Shown: positions 22,965-31,837 of the stretch, in pieces
Numbering within the stretch: the first letter of the stretch is position 1
Layout: every line of letters begins with the position of its first letter
Assembly (NCBI RefSeq): GCF_030865425.1
Contig: NZ_JAVFCB010000003.1
Location: forward strand, 237,143 to 301,142
Source: Microbacterium capsulatum
GTDB taxonomy: Bacteria; Actinomycetota; Actinomycetes; Actinomycetales; Microbacteriaceae
Length of the DNA stretch: 64,000 nucleotides
Direction of reading: 5' to 3'
Notes under the pieces: model-generated
Database searches by the model: none
Seen by the model: the letters and a program-made list of their open reading frames with translations, nothing else
What the model was told of the DNA's origin: nothing
Program-made: the position numbers and the translations under genes

Positions 22965-24043
22965 ACGCCGACACGCCTCTGACGCCGACCGCCTCCGCCG
23001 CGACCGACACCGCCCCGCGCCCCGACGGGGTGCCCCTGCTCAAGGTCACCGGGCTGACCAAGACGTTCGCCGCGAGCGGTGGCCTGCGCAAGCGCACCGC
23101 CGCGGTGAAGGCCCTGGCCGACGTCTCCTTCACGATCGAGCGGGGCAAGACGCTCGGCCTCGTCGGCGAGTCCGGATCCGGCAAATCGACCGCAGCCACC
23201 TGCGTGCTGCGCCTGCAGGACTCGGACGCGGGAACCGTCGAGCTCGACGGCGAGGACGTGCTCAAGGCCTCCGGCGCCCGGCTGCGCAAGCTCCGCGCCC
23301 GCATGCAGATGGTCTTCCAGGACCCGTACGGATCCCTCGACCCTCGTTTCAGCATCCGCGCCCTCATCGAGGAGCCGCTGCTCGTGCACGGGGTGAAGGA
23401 CCCCGAGGAGCGCCGGGAGCGCGCGCTCGCGATGCTGGAGCGCGTGGGCCTGCGCCCCGAGCTGGCCGAGCGCAACGCGCACGCCTTCTCGGGCGGGCAG
23501 CGTCAGCGCATCGCCATCGCCCGGGCCCTCGTGCTCAACCCCGACCTGGTGGTGCTCGACGAGCCGGTGACCGCGCTCGACGTGTCGGTGCAGGCGCAGG
23601 TGCTGAACCTGCTGCGCGAACTGCAGACGACGTTCGATCTCACCTACCTCTTCATCGTGCACGACCTCGCGGTGGCCAAGCACATCTGCGACCGGATCGC
23701 GGTGATGTACCGGGGCGAGATCGTCGAGATCGCCGACAGCGAGGCGCTGTTCGAGTCCCCGCAGCACCCGTACACCGTGAGCCTCCTGCTCGCGGCCCCG
23801 GTGCCGGACCCCGAGCTCATGCAGACCGCCCGGTCGACGCTCGGCCAGCTGATCGACGACCCCAGCGCGGCCACCCCGATGGGCTGCCCGCTGCGGGCCC
23901 GCTGCCCCGTCGGCCACGACCGGCCGCTCTGCGGCGAGGTCGCCCCCAAACTCACACCAGTCGGTCCCCGTCACGAGGCCGCCTGCCACTTCCCAGGAGA
24001 GATGGCCTGGGGCGACGACAACACACGAAAGGAAATGCCATGA
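22961..24043 (+). CDS. Oligopeptide-type ABC transporter ATPase (DppF-like)
   Basis: A 360-residue ATPase with Walker A GESGSGKSTAATCVLR near residue 70, the Q-loop MVFQDPYGSLDPRF, the signature FSGGQRQRIAIARAL near 180, Walker B LVVLDEPVTALD and the C-terminal CPLRARCPVGHDRPLC cluster. The start is the GTG at 22961, in a GTGA overlap with the stop of the DppD-like gene; the upstream open frame is that gene's shadow. It pairs with the DppD-like ATPase to power uptake. Confidence 0.92.
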   Translation: MNADTPLTPTASAATDTAPRPDGVPLLKVTGLTKTFAASGGLRKRTAAVKALADVSFTIERGKTLGLVGESGSGKSTAATCVLRLQDSDAGTVELDGEDVLKASGARLRKLRARMQMVFQDPYGSLDPRFSIRALIEEPLLVHGVKDPEERRERALAMLERVGLRPELAERNAHAFSGGQRQRIAIARALVLNPDLVVLDEPVTALDVSVQAQVLNLLRELQTTFDLTYLFIVHDLAVAKHICDRIAVMYRGEIVEIADSEALFESPQHPYTVSLLLAAPVPDPELMQTARSTLGQLIDDPSAATPMGCPLRARCPVGHDRPLCGEVAPKLTPVGPRHEAACHFPGEMAWGDDNTRKEMP

Positions 24044-25665
24044 AATGGACCTCGCGCACGTCGCGTCGTCTCGCGGCCCTCGGACTCGGCGTCCTGATGG
24101 TCGTGACGGCGGGCTGCAGCTCCGGCACGCCGTCCGGCGGTCAGACCACGGGCGCCAGCTCGGGCCGGCAGTTCACCGTGAACTGGCTGGCGACGATCAC
24201 GAGCCTGGACCCGGCCTTCATCTGTCCCGGCAACGACAACAGCCTCGCCAGCAACTTCTACGGGCGCCTCGTGAAGCTGTCGGAGACGAAGACCAAGGAA
24301 GGCTTCCTCATCGACAACCCGGACCCCACGAAGGTCCAGCCGGACCTCGCGGAGAGCTGGAAGATCTCGGATGACGGCCTGACGTACACGTTCAAGATCC
24401 GCTCCGGCGCCAAGTTCGCCAACGGCGACCCGCTCGACGCGAACGCCGTGAAGTACTCCTTCGACCGGACGCTGAAGCTGGGCGCCTGTGGTGCGCTCGC
24501 CCTGCAGGGCGGCCTGACGAACCCGCCGCTGATCTCGGGCACCGCCGCCCCGGACGCCACCACCTTCGTCATGACGCTGCGCCAGCCCTACCCGCAGATC
24601 ATGTACAGCCTGGCCCTCAGCCGCGGCTCGATCTACGACCCCAAGGAGGTCGAGGCGCACGGCGGCGTCGAGGCCAACAAGCCGAACGAGTGGCTGACCA
24701 GCCACACGGCCAGCTCGAGCGGCCCCTACGTGCTGAAGACGTACGTCCCGAACAGCTACGCGATCCTCGAGGCCAACCCGAACTATTACGGCACCCCGGC
24801 CAAGGAGAAGTCGGTCCGGATCAACTTCCTGACGTCGGTTCCCACCCTGACCCTGCAGGCGCAGAACAAGCAGGCCGACGTGACCGTGGGCCTTCCGCCG
24901 CAGACGGTCAAGGAGATCAGCTCGAAGACGTGCTGCACGGTGTTCCGCACCCCGGCATCCGCACCGGTGACCGTGTCGATGAACCACCAGGATCCGACCA
25001 CAGGCAACGCCAAGTTCCGTGAGGCGCTCACCTACGCGATCCCGTACGACGACATCATCAGCAAGGTCGCCTACGGCTACGGCACGTCGTTCTACGGTCC
25101 GATCAACCCGACCATGACCGGCTACAAGGCCAGCCTCGAGCCCCCGCGCAAGCAGGACGTCGCCAAGGCCAAGCAGCTGATCGCGGAGTCGGGCCTGACC
25201 AACCCCGAGCTGACCCTGATGATCAACCCGACCGCGGCCGGCGTCACCGAGATCGCCACGATCGTGCAGTCCGCCTGGCAGGCGATCGGCGTCAAGGTGA
25301 ACATCGACTCGAAGGCCCCGGCCGACTTCTCGACACTGTTCAACGGCGGCAAGTACCAGTCGGCGCTGCTCTTCGAGAACAGCGGCCAGATCGGCGCGTA
25401 CGAGATCTTCAAGAAGATGACGTGCGGCTCGTCGTTCAACAACCAGCACATCTGCATCGACGGCAGCCAGAAGTGGATGGACCAGCTGAACAGCGCGACC
25501 ACGTCCGCTCAGCAGCAGGCCCCGATCGACGAGCTGGTGAAGCTGTGGGTGGCGAACTCCGCGACGGTGATGCTGTACAACGCCGACTTCACCGCGGTGC
25601 TCAACCCCGACGTGAAGAGCTTCAAGTACTCCGCGAACCTGCGTGTCGACGAGTGGAGCCGTTGA
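24040..25665 (+). CDS. Family-5 extracellular solute-binding lipoprotein (DppA-like)
   Basis: A 541-residue lipoprotein. The signal peptide runs to the lipobox TAGC (MVVTAGCSSG, Cys near residue 26). The mature part has the SBP family-5 hallmarks LAESWKISDDGLTYTFKIR near 100 and FANGDPLDANAVKYSF near 125, plus the late REALTYAIPYDDIISKV block. It delivers substrate to the Dpp-like permease. Two cysteine pairs (FICPG and KTCCTVF, MTCGSSF and HICID) may form disulfides. It overlaps the DppF-like stop by ATGA and is followed by a terminator hairpin at 25717. Confidence 0.92.
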   Translation: MKWTSRTSRRLAALGLGVLMVVTAGCSSGTPSGGQTTGASSGRQFTVNWLATITSLDPAFICPGNDNSLASNFYGRLVKLSETKTKEGFLIDNPDPTKVQPDLAESWKISDDGLTYTFKIRSGAKFANGDPLDANAVKYSFDRTLKLGACGALALQGGLTNPPLISGTAAPDATTFVMTLRQPYPQIMYSLALSRGSIYDPKEVEAHGGVEANKPNEWLTSHTASSSGPYVLKTYVPNSYAILEANPNYYGTPAKEKSVRINFLTSVPTLTLQAQNKQADVTVGLPPQTVKEISSKTCCTVFRTPASAPVTVSMNHQDPTTGNAKFREALTYAIPYDDIISKVAYGYGTSFYGPINPTMTGYKASLEPPRKQDVAKAKQLIAESGLTNPELTLMINPTAAGVTEIATIVQSAWQAIGVKVNIDSKAPADFSTLFNGGKYQSALLFENSGQIGAYEIFKKMTCGSSFNNQHICIDGSQKWMDQLNSATTSAQQQAPIDELVKLWVANSATVMLYNADFTAVLNPDVKSFKYSANLRVDEWSR

Positions 25666-25716
25666 GGCCCGCATCCCCGTCATCTCCACGATGACCGAGG
25701 AGTAGTCCTACCCTCC

Positions 25717-25765
25717 GAGCGGGGGCATCGACCGGTCCAGCCGACTCGATGTCCCCGCTCCTTTC
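25717..25765 (+). terminator. Terminator after the Dpp-type transporter
   Basis: Arms 25717-25731 (GAGCGGGGGCATCGA) and 25746-25760 (TCGATGTCCCCGCTC) pair over 15 bp with one G-T wobble, with a 14-base loop, followed by CTTTC. It separates the transporter genes from the regulator and amidohydrolase. Confidence 0.65.
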
Positions 25766-25819
25766 ACACCGGAACCCTGCGGTTGCCCGAGACTGCACGG
25801 ACGAAGTCTGGAGGCTTCC

Positions 25820-26497
25820 ATGCGCACGGTTCAGCGCAAATCGCTCGTGGACGGCGCCATCGAGGTGCTGCGCGAGCGGATCGATTCGGGCAGCTGGCCG
25901 GTCGGGCACCGTCTGCCCGCCGAGGCCAAGCTGGCCGAGGAGCTGGGGATGAGCCGCGCCTCCGTCCGGGAGGCGACGCGCGCCCTCGCACACGCCGGCA
26001 TGCTCGCGGCCCGGCAGGGCGACGGCACGTTCGTCATCGCGACGAGCGAGTCCGACGCGGCCCTGCGCCGCCAGCTCGGCACGGCCGAGGTGGTCGAGAT
26101 CATCGAGGTGCGCCGCGGACTGGACATGGCGGTCGCGCATGCCGCCGCCCTGCGCCGCACCCCGGCCGAGCTCGAGCAGCTCAGCGCCGCCCTGCGACGT
26201 CGCCGGATCGCCGGGGAGCAGGGCGATGAGGCGACGTTCGTCGAGGCCGACATCGCGTTCCACGTGGGCCTCGCGCAGGCCGCGCACAACCGGACCCTGC
26301 AGGAGCTCTACCACAGCTTCTCCGAGGTCATCGAGTCCACCGTCGCGCTGAAGGACTGCTTCGGGCCGGGGGACACGACGATCTCCTACGACCATGAGGA
26401 CCTTCTCGCCGCGATCCGCGACGAGGATCAGGCCGCCGCGACGCTGGCCGCCCTCGCGATCCTGAACACCCAGGAGTCCGCGGTCCGAGGCCGCTGA
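25820..26497 (+). CDS. FadR/FCD-type GntR-family regulator
   Basis: A 225-residue GntR regulator. The winged helix occupies residues 5-75 (LPAEAKLAEELGMSRASVRE, then ARQGDGTFV). The FCD ligand-binding domain follows, with metal-site residues EADIAFHVGLAQAAHN near 140-155 and SYDHEDLLAAI near 193. Such proteins sense carboxylates or amino acids. GGAGG lies near the ATG. It sits between the transporter and the amidohydrolase, so it likely controls this gene string through the palindrome at 18910. Confidence 0.9.
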   Translation: MRTVQRKSLVDGAIEVLRERIDSGSWPVGHRLPAEAKLAEELGMSRASVREATRALAHAGMLAARQGDGTFVIATSESDAALRRQLGTAEVVEIIEVRRGLDMAVAHAAALRRTPAELEQLSAALRRRRIAGEQGDEATFVEADIAFHVGLAQAAHNRTLQELYHSFSEVIESTVALKDCFGPGDTTISYDHEDLLAAIRDEDQAAATLAALAILNTQESAVRGR

Positions 26498-26544
26498 CTC
26501 CACCGCCCCGACCGGCCCCCACGGCCAGAAAGCTGAGCACACCC

Positions 26545-28020
26545 TTGAGAAAACTGATCACCGCATCCTGGATCGTCGCCCACGAGAACGACCGCCATGT
26601 GGAGCTGCCGGATGGCGCGATCCTGGTGGAGGACGACCTGATCGTCGAGGTGGGCCCGCAGTCCCGGTTCGCCGACGTCGTGGTCGACGAGCGCATCGAT
26701 CTGGGCCACGCCGTCGTCACCCCCGGCCTGATCGACCTGGACGCCCTGACCGACATCGACCATCTGATCCTGGACTCGTGGAGCTCGGGCGAGGACTCCA
26801 AGTCGCTCACCTGGTCCGCGGAGTACTTCCCCCGCTCGCGGCACGTCTTCTCCCCCGAGCAGCTCGTGCAGGTGCGCGAGTACGCGCTGGTGCAGCTCGC
26901 CCTGCACGGCATCACCAGCTACATGCCGATCGCGAGCGAGGTGCACAGCAGCTGGGCCGAGGACTTCGACACCTTCGCCGCCATGGCCGCGTTCTCGTCG
27001 AAGATCGGCCTGCGGGGCTTCATCGGACCGTCGTTCCGCTCCGCCGCCCCGTACATCAACGACGAGGGCCAGCGCCGGGTCCGCTACATCTGGGAGCGCG
27101 GCCCCGAGGGCCTGGCCGAGGCCGTGCGCTTCCTCGACCACATCGACTCCCTCGAGGATCCGCTGCTGACGGGTGTGCTGCTGCCGTGCCGGATCGAGAC
27201 CATCGACCCGGAGCTGCTGAAGGAGGTCGCCCGCATCTCGGAGGAGCGCAACGTCCTGGTGCGCCTGCACGCGCTGCAGGGCGTCTACGAGCGCGAATGG
27301 ATCATCGAGCACTGGGAGGTCACGCCGCTCGAGCTGCTCGAGAAGGTCGGCCTGCTCGGCGAGCGCCTGATCATCCCGCACGGCGTCGTGATCGACGTGC
27401 ACCCCGAGGTCTTCGGCGAGGACCGCGGAGACCTCGCCAAGATCGCCTCCTCGGGCGCGTCGATCATCCACTGCGCGCTGACCAACGCCCGCTACGGCCA
27501 CAACCTGCACCTGCTGGAGAACTACATCGCGCAGGGCGTGAACATCTGCATCGGCACCGACTCCTTCCCGCCCGACATCATCCGCGGCATCGACGTGGGC
27601 GTGCAGATCGCGAAGGCGCAGTCCGAGGACCTCGGTCGCAACATGCTCGCCGAGTACTTCGAGGCGGCGACGCTCGGCGGCGCGAAGGCCCTGCACCGTC
27701 CCGACCTCGGCCGCATCGAAGCCGGTGCCCAGGCCGACATCTCGGCGTTCTCGCTGGCGGACTTCCGCTCGGGCCCGACCGACGACCCGCTGCGTACGCT
27801 CGTGCTCAACGGCACCGCGCGCGACGCCGTCCTGACGATGGTCGCCGGCCGCACGGTCATGCGCGACGGGAGGATCGACGGCATCGACCTCGACGAGATG
27901 CGCCGCACCGGCCAGGCGCTGTTCGAGCAGATGCGCGCCGCGTACGCGGAGCGCGACTTCCGCAAGCAGTCGGAGGCGGAGCTGTTCCCGCCGGTGTTCC
28001 CGATCTCCGCGCACGCCTGA
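26545..28020 (+). CDS. Amidohydrolase-superfamily protein with an atypical metal site
   Basis: A 491-residue amidohydrolase of the AtzB/TrzN/SsnA-like branch. The fold's usual HxH metal motif after the first strand is replaced: TPGLIDLDALTDIDHLI near residue 58 has Asp-x-Asp in that place. Later positions persist: LVRLHALQG near 240, IIPHGVVID near 275 and IGTDSFPPD near 335, so a mononuclear site with altered ligands is possible. The start is the TTG at 26545; no good ATG is nearby, and the N-terminal RKLITASWIVAH is the expected beta-sandwich start. It is the last gene of the Dpp-type string, suggesting it acts on the imported compound. Confidence 0.82.
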   Translation: MRKLITASWIVAHENDRHVELPDGAILVEDDLIVEVGPQSRFADVVVDERIDLGHAVVTPGLIDLDALTDIDHLILDSWSSGEDSKSLTWSAEYFPRSRHVFSPEQLVQVREYALVQLALHGITSYMPIASEVHSSWAEDFDTFAAMAAFSSKIGLRGFIGPSFRSAAPYINDEGQRRVRYIWERGPEGLAEAVRFLDHIDSLEDPLLTGVLLPCRIETIDPELLKEVARISEERNVLVRLHALQGVYEREWIIEHWEVTPLELLEKVGLLGERLIIPHGVVIDVHPEVFGEDRGDLAKIASSGASIIHCALTNARYGHNLHLLENYIAQGVNICIGTDSFPPDIIRGIDVGVQIAKAQSEDLGRNMLAEYFEAATLGGAKALHRPDLGRIEAGAQADISAFSLADFRSGPTDDPLRTLVLNGTARDAVLTMVAGRTVMRDGRIDGIDLDEMRRTGQALFEQMRAAYAERDFRKQSEAELFPPVFPISAHA

Positions 28021-28029
28021 TCCGGTACT

Positions 28030-28070
28030 CGAAGGGGGTGCCGCTCGATCTCCGGGCGGCACCCCCTTCG
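28030..28070. terminator. Bidirectional terminator between convergent operons
   Basis: Arms 28030-28044 and 28056-28070 (CGAAGGGGGTGCCGC and its complement) form a perfect 15-bp stem with an 11-base loop. It fills the 53-bp gap between the rightward amidohydrolase and the leftward FAH-family gene. Confidence 0.8.
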
Positions 28071-28073
28071 GCG

Positions 28074-28901
28074 TCAGGCGAACCGGATCGTGTTGCGGAG
28101 CTCCCCGAGGCCCTCGATCGCGGTCGTGACGACGTCGCCGTCCCGCAGCCAGCGCGGATCCTCCATGCCCAGCGCGACGCCCCCCGGCGTGCCGGTCAGG
28201 ATGATGTCGCCCGGCTGGAGGCGCGTGATCTGCGACACGTAGGACACGAGATCCGCCGCATCGAACACGAGCTCGCGGGTGTTGCCGTCCTGCAGCGTCT
28301 CGCCGTTGACGGCGCAGGTGATCCGCAGGCCGGCCTTCGGATCGATCGCGTCGGCGGTCACGAGGTGCGGGCCGATCGGCGTGGTGGCGTCGAACGCCTT
28401 GCCCTGCAGCCACTGCAGCGTGCGCTGCTGCCAGTCCCGCATCGACACGTCGTTCGACACCGCATAGCCGAGGATCGCGGCCGCGGCCTCGTCCTTGTCC
28501 GCGCGGTGCACCTCGGATCCGACGACGACGGCGAGCTCCGCCTCCCAGTCCAGCTTGGCGGTGTCGCGCACGACGATCTCGTCGACCGGGCCGGTGAGGG
28601 TGTCCGCGAACTTGGCGAACAGCGTCGGGTACTCGGGCACGGCGCGCCCAGTCTCGACGATGTGGTCGCGGTAGTTCAGGCCGCAGCAGAACACCTTCGC
28701 CGGGCGCGGCACGGGCACGCCGAAGGCGGCGGGATCCACGTCCTCCCTGGCCGGGTGCCGCAGGGCGGCCTCGGCGCGCTCGCGCCAGCCCTCGCTCACC
28801 ACGAGCTCCTGCGCGTCGGGCTCGTCCAGGAGCACCCAGCCGGACTCGTCGCCGACCGCGGCGCGGGTGCCGCCGTCGATGCGGACGGTCGCGAGCCGCA
28901 T
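28074..28901 (-). CDS. Fumarylacetoacetate-hydrolase-family protein
   Basis: A 275-residue FAH-family enzyme. KVFCCGLNYRDHI near residue 65, DWEAELAVVVG near 115 (Asp/Glu metal ligands), SNDVSMRDWQ near 145 and IILTGTPGGVALGM near 235 are family signatures. Members cleave beta-diketo acids, decarboxylate oxaloacetate-like acids or isomerise catechol meta-cleavage products. It is last in the leftward anthranilate-type operon and shares one base with the preceding RidA stop (TGATG), so it is translationally coupled. I infer a role in cleaving or decarboxylating a late intermediate of the CoA-dependent aromatic pathway. Confidence 0.88.
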   Translation of the reverse strand: MRLATVRIDGGTRAAVGDESGWVLLDEPDAQELVVSEGWRERAEAALRHPAREDVDPAAFGVPVPRPAKVFCCGLNYRDHIVETGRAVPEYPTLFAKFADTLTGPVDEIVVRDTAKLDWEAELAVVVGSEVHRADKDEAAAAILGYAVSNDVSMRDWQQRTLQWLQGKAFDATTPIGPHLVTADAIDPKAGLRITCAVNGETLQDGNTRELVFDAADLVSYVSQITRLQPGDIILTGTPGGVALGMEDPRWLRDGDVVTTAIEGLGELRNTIRFA

Positions 28902-29332
28902 CAGGCCTGCTCCCCTGCGGCGGCCTCGTCGGCCGGCGCGGGATCGATGTGCGCGACGCCCTGGATCTCGATCATCGCCTCCTTCTGCCACAGCTGCGTG
29001 ACGCCGATGCCCGCCATCGCCGGGTACTCGGTGCCCGCCATCTCGCGCCAGCGGCGTCCGATCTCGCGGCCGTTCGCCTGGTAGTCGTCGATGTCCGTGA
29101 GGTAGATCGTGACGTCGACGAGGTCCTCCGGCCGGCCGCCGGCGGCCTCGAGCGTGGTCAGCACGTTCGAGAACGCCTGCACGAACTGCTCGACGATCCC
29201 GCCGGGCACGATGGCTCCGGTGTGGTCCATCGCCGTCTGCCCGCCGAGGTAGACGAACTCGCCGGCGCGCACGCCGTGCGCGAAGCCGCTGGGCTTGATG
29301 AGGGACTCGGGGTTGATGATCTGCCGCGTCAT
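28901..29332 (-). CDS. RidA (YjgF/YER057c/UK114)-family protein
   Basis: A 143-residue RidA-family protein, slightly longer than the typical 130. GEFVYLGGQTAMD near residue 25, FSNVLTTLEAAGG near 55 and the AMAGIGVTQL segment near 105 are present; the catalytic arginine of archetypal RidA (usually in a P-x-R-x context) is not obvious in PAMAGIGVTQL, so this belongs to another RidA subgroup. RidA proteins hydrolyse enamines and imines to ketones and ammonia. In this operon the ring-reduction product of 2-aminobenzoyl-CoA is an enamine, which makes a deaminase role attractive. The long open frame upstream belongs to the shadow of the monooxygenase gene. Confidence 0.87.
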   Translation of the reverse strand: MTRQIINPESLIKPSGFAHGVRAGEFVYLGGQTAMDHTGAIVPGGIVEQFVQAFSNVLTTLEAAGGRPEDLVDVTIYLTDIDDYQANGREIGRRWREMAGTEYPAMAGIGVTQLWQKEAMIEIQGVAHIDPAPADEAAAGEQA

Positions 29333-29364
29333 GATTCCTTCTCGTGTGTCGTTCCTGGGGTTCG

Positions 29365-29440
29365 GGCCCGTCGACGGGCTCAGGGACCGAACCGGGTGCG
29401 GTGATCCGGACCCTTCGACGGGCTCAGGGTACGGACCACC
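29365..29440. repeat. Two copies of a dispersed GTCGACGGGCTCAGGG-type element
   Basis: GCCCGTCGACGGGCTCAGGG (near 29366-29385) and CCCTTCGACGGGCTCAGGG (29411-29429) lie between the monooxygenase stop and the RidA start. They are direct copies of a short palindromic repeat common in related actinobacteria. Related fragments occur inside the paaE and paaD genes. Confidence 0.75.
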
Positions 29441-29445
29441 GGATG

Positions 29446-31836
29446 TCACTGCGCGAGGGCCTCGACGACCTGGCGCTGCGGGGTCCACCGGCGGTGCTCG
29501 GGCGCGGCCTCGCCGGCGCGCGCGTCGCGGACCAGCGAGAGTCGCGGCCGCACCGCGTCGGTGCGGGCGGTCGGCGGCTTGCGGGAGCCGGCGCGGAACG
29601 GCGCCACCCAGTCGGCGCCCTCCCCGCGGTAGCCCTGGTCGGCGGCGGCGTGCAGGGTCCACTGCGGGTCCCACAGGTGCGTGCGGCCGAGGGCCACGAG
29701 GTCGGCGCGGCCGGCGAGCAGGATCGAGTTCACGTCGTCGTAGCTCGAGACCGCGCCCACCGCGATCACGGTGACCCCGGCGTCGGCGGCGACGCGGTTG
29801 CGGATGGCGTCGGCGAACGGCGTCTGGTAGCTGCGGCCGAAGGCCGGCTTCTCGTCCTTGTGCAGCTGACCGGACGACACGTCGATGCCGTCCGCGCCGT
29901 GCTCGATGAAGGCGCGGGCGATCTCGACGGCGTCGTCGATCGTGTTGCCGCCCTCGATCCAGTCGACCGCCGACACGCGCACCGTCATCGGACGTTCGGC
30001 CGGCCAGGCCGCCCGCATCGCGTCGAACACCTCGAGCGGGAAGCGCAGGCGGTTCTCGAGCGACCCCCCGTACTCGTCGGTGCGGCGGTTGGCGACGGGC
30101 GAGAGGAACTCCGAGACGAGGTATCCGTGCGCCGCGTGCAGCTCGAGGAGGTCGAAGCCCGCCTCCGCCGCCCGTCGCGTCGCCGCGACGAACTCGTCCC
30201 GCACCCGGATCATGCCTTCGCGGTCGAGCTCGGACGGCACCTGGTTCGCGTCGCCGTACGGCAGGGCGGACGGCGCGACCAGGGGCCAGTTGCCCTCGGG
30301 CAGCGGCTGGTCGATCCCCTCCCACATCCGCTTCGTCGAGCCCTTGCGGCCGGAGTGGCCGATCTGCACGCCGATCTTCGCGGTGGTGACACCGTGCACG
30401 TAGCCGACGATGCGGCCCCAGGCGTCGCGCTGCTCGTCGGTGTACAGGCCGGCGCATCCGGGCGTGATCCGCCCCTCCTCCGACACGCACACCATCTCGG
30501 TCATGACCAGCCCCGCGCCGCCCTGGGCCTTCGAGCCGAGGTGCACGAGGTGGAAGTCGCCGGGGACGCCGTCGACCGCGGAGTACATGTCCATGGGCGA
30601 CACGACGATGCGGTTCTTGAGCTCGAGCCGGCCGATGCGGTGCGGCCGGAACATCGCCGGCTCGTCGGGCGTGCGCCCCTCCAGCCCGCTCTCGCGCAGC
30701 AGCCCCTCGGCGAACAGCGGGTCGCGCAGTCCGAGGTTCTCCAGCGTGATGCGGCGGCTGCGGGTGAGCAGGTTGAAGGAGAACTGCAGCGGATCCTGGT
30801 CGGCGTACTGCCCGATCTGCTCGAACCACTCCAGGGACGCCTGCGCGGCGCGCTGGGTGGACGCCACGACCGGGCGGCGCTCGATCTCGTACGACTCCAG
30901 TGCCGCATCGAGGTCGTCGTGCTCGTGCAGGCAGGCGGCGAGCGCGAGGGCGTCCTCCATCGCCAGCTTGGTGCCGGAGCCGATCGAGAAGTGCGCGGTG
31001 TGCGCGGCGTCGCCGAGGATGACGAGGTTCTCGTGGTGCCAGTGCTCGTTGCGCACCGTGGTGAAGTTGAGCCACTTGGAGTTGTTGGTGAGCACGTCGT
31101 GCCCGTCCAGCACCTCCGCGAAGAAGCCGCGGATCTTGTCGACCGAGTACTCGTCGCTGACACCGGGAGGGAACACGTCGTGCTCGGTGGCGTCGAAGCC
31201 GGCGGCGCGCCAGACGTCCTCGTGCATCTCGATGAGGAAGGTGGAGCCCTGATCGGAGTACGGGTAGCCGTGCAGCTGCATGATGCCGTGCGGGGTGTGC
31301 AGCACGGCGAACGTGAACGCCTCGAACACGCGGTCGGTGCCCAGCCACATGTACTTCGACACGCGCTGGTCCAGGTCGGGGCCGAAGTGCTCGGCGTGCG
31401 CGCCGCGCACCTGCGAGTTGATGCCGTCGGCGGCGAGCACGAGGTCGTACTCGCGCATCAGCTCGGCGGCGTCCGGGGCCATCGCGCGGAAGCGGATCTC
31501 GACGCCGAGCTCGATGCAGCGCTGCTGCAACAGCTGCAGCAGCTCCTTGCGGCCCATCGCGGCGAAGCCCTGCCCGCCGACGGTGTGCGTCTCGCCGCCG
31601 AACAGGATATCGATGTCGGTCCAGCGGGCGAACTGCTCGCCCATCCGGGCGGCGATGACGGGATCCGCGTTCTCGATCCCGCCGAGGGTCTCGTCACTGA
31701 ACACGACGCCGAAGCCGAACGTGTCGTCAGGGGCGTTGCGCTCCCAGACGGTGATCTCGTGGGTGGGGTCGAGCTGCTTCATGAGGGCGGAGAAGTAGAG
31801 GCCTCCGGGGCCTCCTCCGATGACGGCGACGCGCAT
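29446..31836 (-). CDS. Fused FAD monooxygenase / old-yellow-enzyme reductase (2-aminobenzoyl-CoA monooxygenase/reductase type)
   Basis: A 796-residue natural fusion. Residues 1-390 are an aromatic-ring flavin monooxygenase (VIGGGPGGLYFSALMK, DGINSQVRG, LGDAAHTAHFSIGSGTKLA). Residues 395-760 are an old-yellow-enzyme domain (IGRLELKNRIVVSPMDMYS, QIGHSGRKGS, DEYGGSLENR). This is the architecture of 2-aminobenzoyl-CoA monooxygenase/reductase of aerobic anthranilate degradation, which hydroxylates and then reduces the ring to a non-aromatic CoA thioester; databases often call it salicylyl-CoA 5-hydroxylase/oxidoreductase. The preceding benzoate-CoA-type ligase and the nearby kynureninase favour the anthranilate role. 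It begins one base after the ligase stop. Confidence 0.92.
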   Translation of the reverse strand: MRVAVIGGGPGGLYFSALMKQLDPTHEITVWERNAPDDTFGFGVVFSDETLGGIENADPVIAARMGEQFARWTDIDILFGGETHTVGGQGFAAMGRKELLQLLQQRCIELGVEIRFRAMAPDAAELMREYDLVLAADGINSQVRGAHAEHFGPDLDQRVSKYMWLGTDRVFEAFTFAVLHTPHGIMQLHGYPYSDQGSTFLIEMHEDVWRAAGFDATEHDVFPPGVSDEYSVDKIRGFFAEVLDGHDVLTNNSKWLNFTTVRNEHWHHENLVILGDAAHTAHFSIGSGTKLAMEDALALAACLHEHDDLDAALESYEIERRPVVASTQRAAQASLEWFEQIGQYADQDPLQFSFNLLTRSRRITLENLGLRDPLFAEGLLRESGLEGRTPDEPAMFRPHRIGRLELKNRIVVSPMDMYSAVDGVPGDFHLVHLGSKAQGGAGLVMTEMVCVSEEGRITPGCAGLYTDEQRDAWGRIVGYVHGVTTAKIGVQIGHSGRKGSTKRMWEGIDQPLPEGNWPLVAPSALPYGDANQVPSELDREGMIRVRDEFVAATRRAAEAGFDLLELHAAHGYLVSEFLSPVANRRTDEYGGSLENRLRFPLEVFDAMRAAWPAERPMTVRVSAVDWIEGGNTIDDAVEIARAFIEHGADGIDVSSGQLHKDEKPAFGRSYQTPFADAIRNRVAADAGVTVIAVGAVSSYDDVNSILLAGRADLVALGRTHLWDPQWTLHAAADQGYRGEGADWVAPFRAGSRKPPTARTDAVRPRLSLVRDARAGEAAPEHRRWTPQRQVVEALAQ

Positions 31837-31837
31837 G

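Noticed and set aside
16831..28020. s-Triazine degradation pathway from AtzB-, AtzC- and AtzD-like proteins in the window
   Set aside because: The similar families (17449, 26545, 37197, 41345) lie in separate operons with different regulators and include an altered metal motif and an altered serine; family resemblance alone does not support triazine use.
28901..31348. Very long minus-strand frames (800 residues or more) covering monooxygenase and RidA, and similar giants at 5756-8125, 35020-38199 and 50364-53009
   Set aside because: Only their C-terminal parts are real genes; the rest is arginine/proline-rich out-of-frame translation typical of high-GC DNA.
29446..31836. Salicylyl-CoA 5-hydroxylase of a gentisate route
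   Set aside because: The fused old-yellow-enzyme domain and the nearby kynureninase fit 2-aminobenzoyl-CoA monooxygenase/reductase better, and no gentisate dioxygenase is present.
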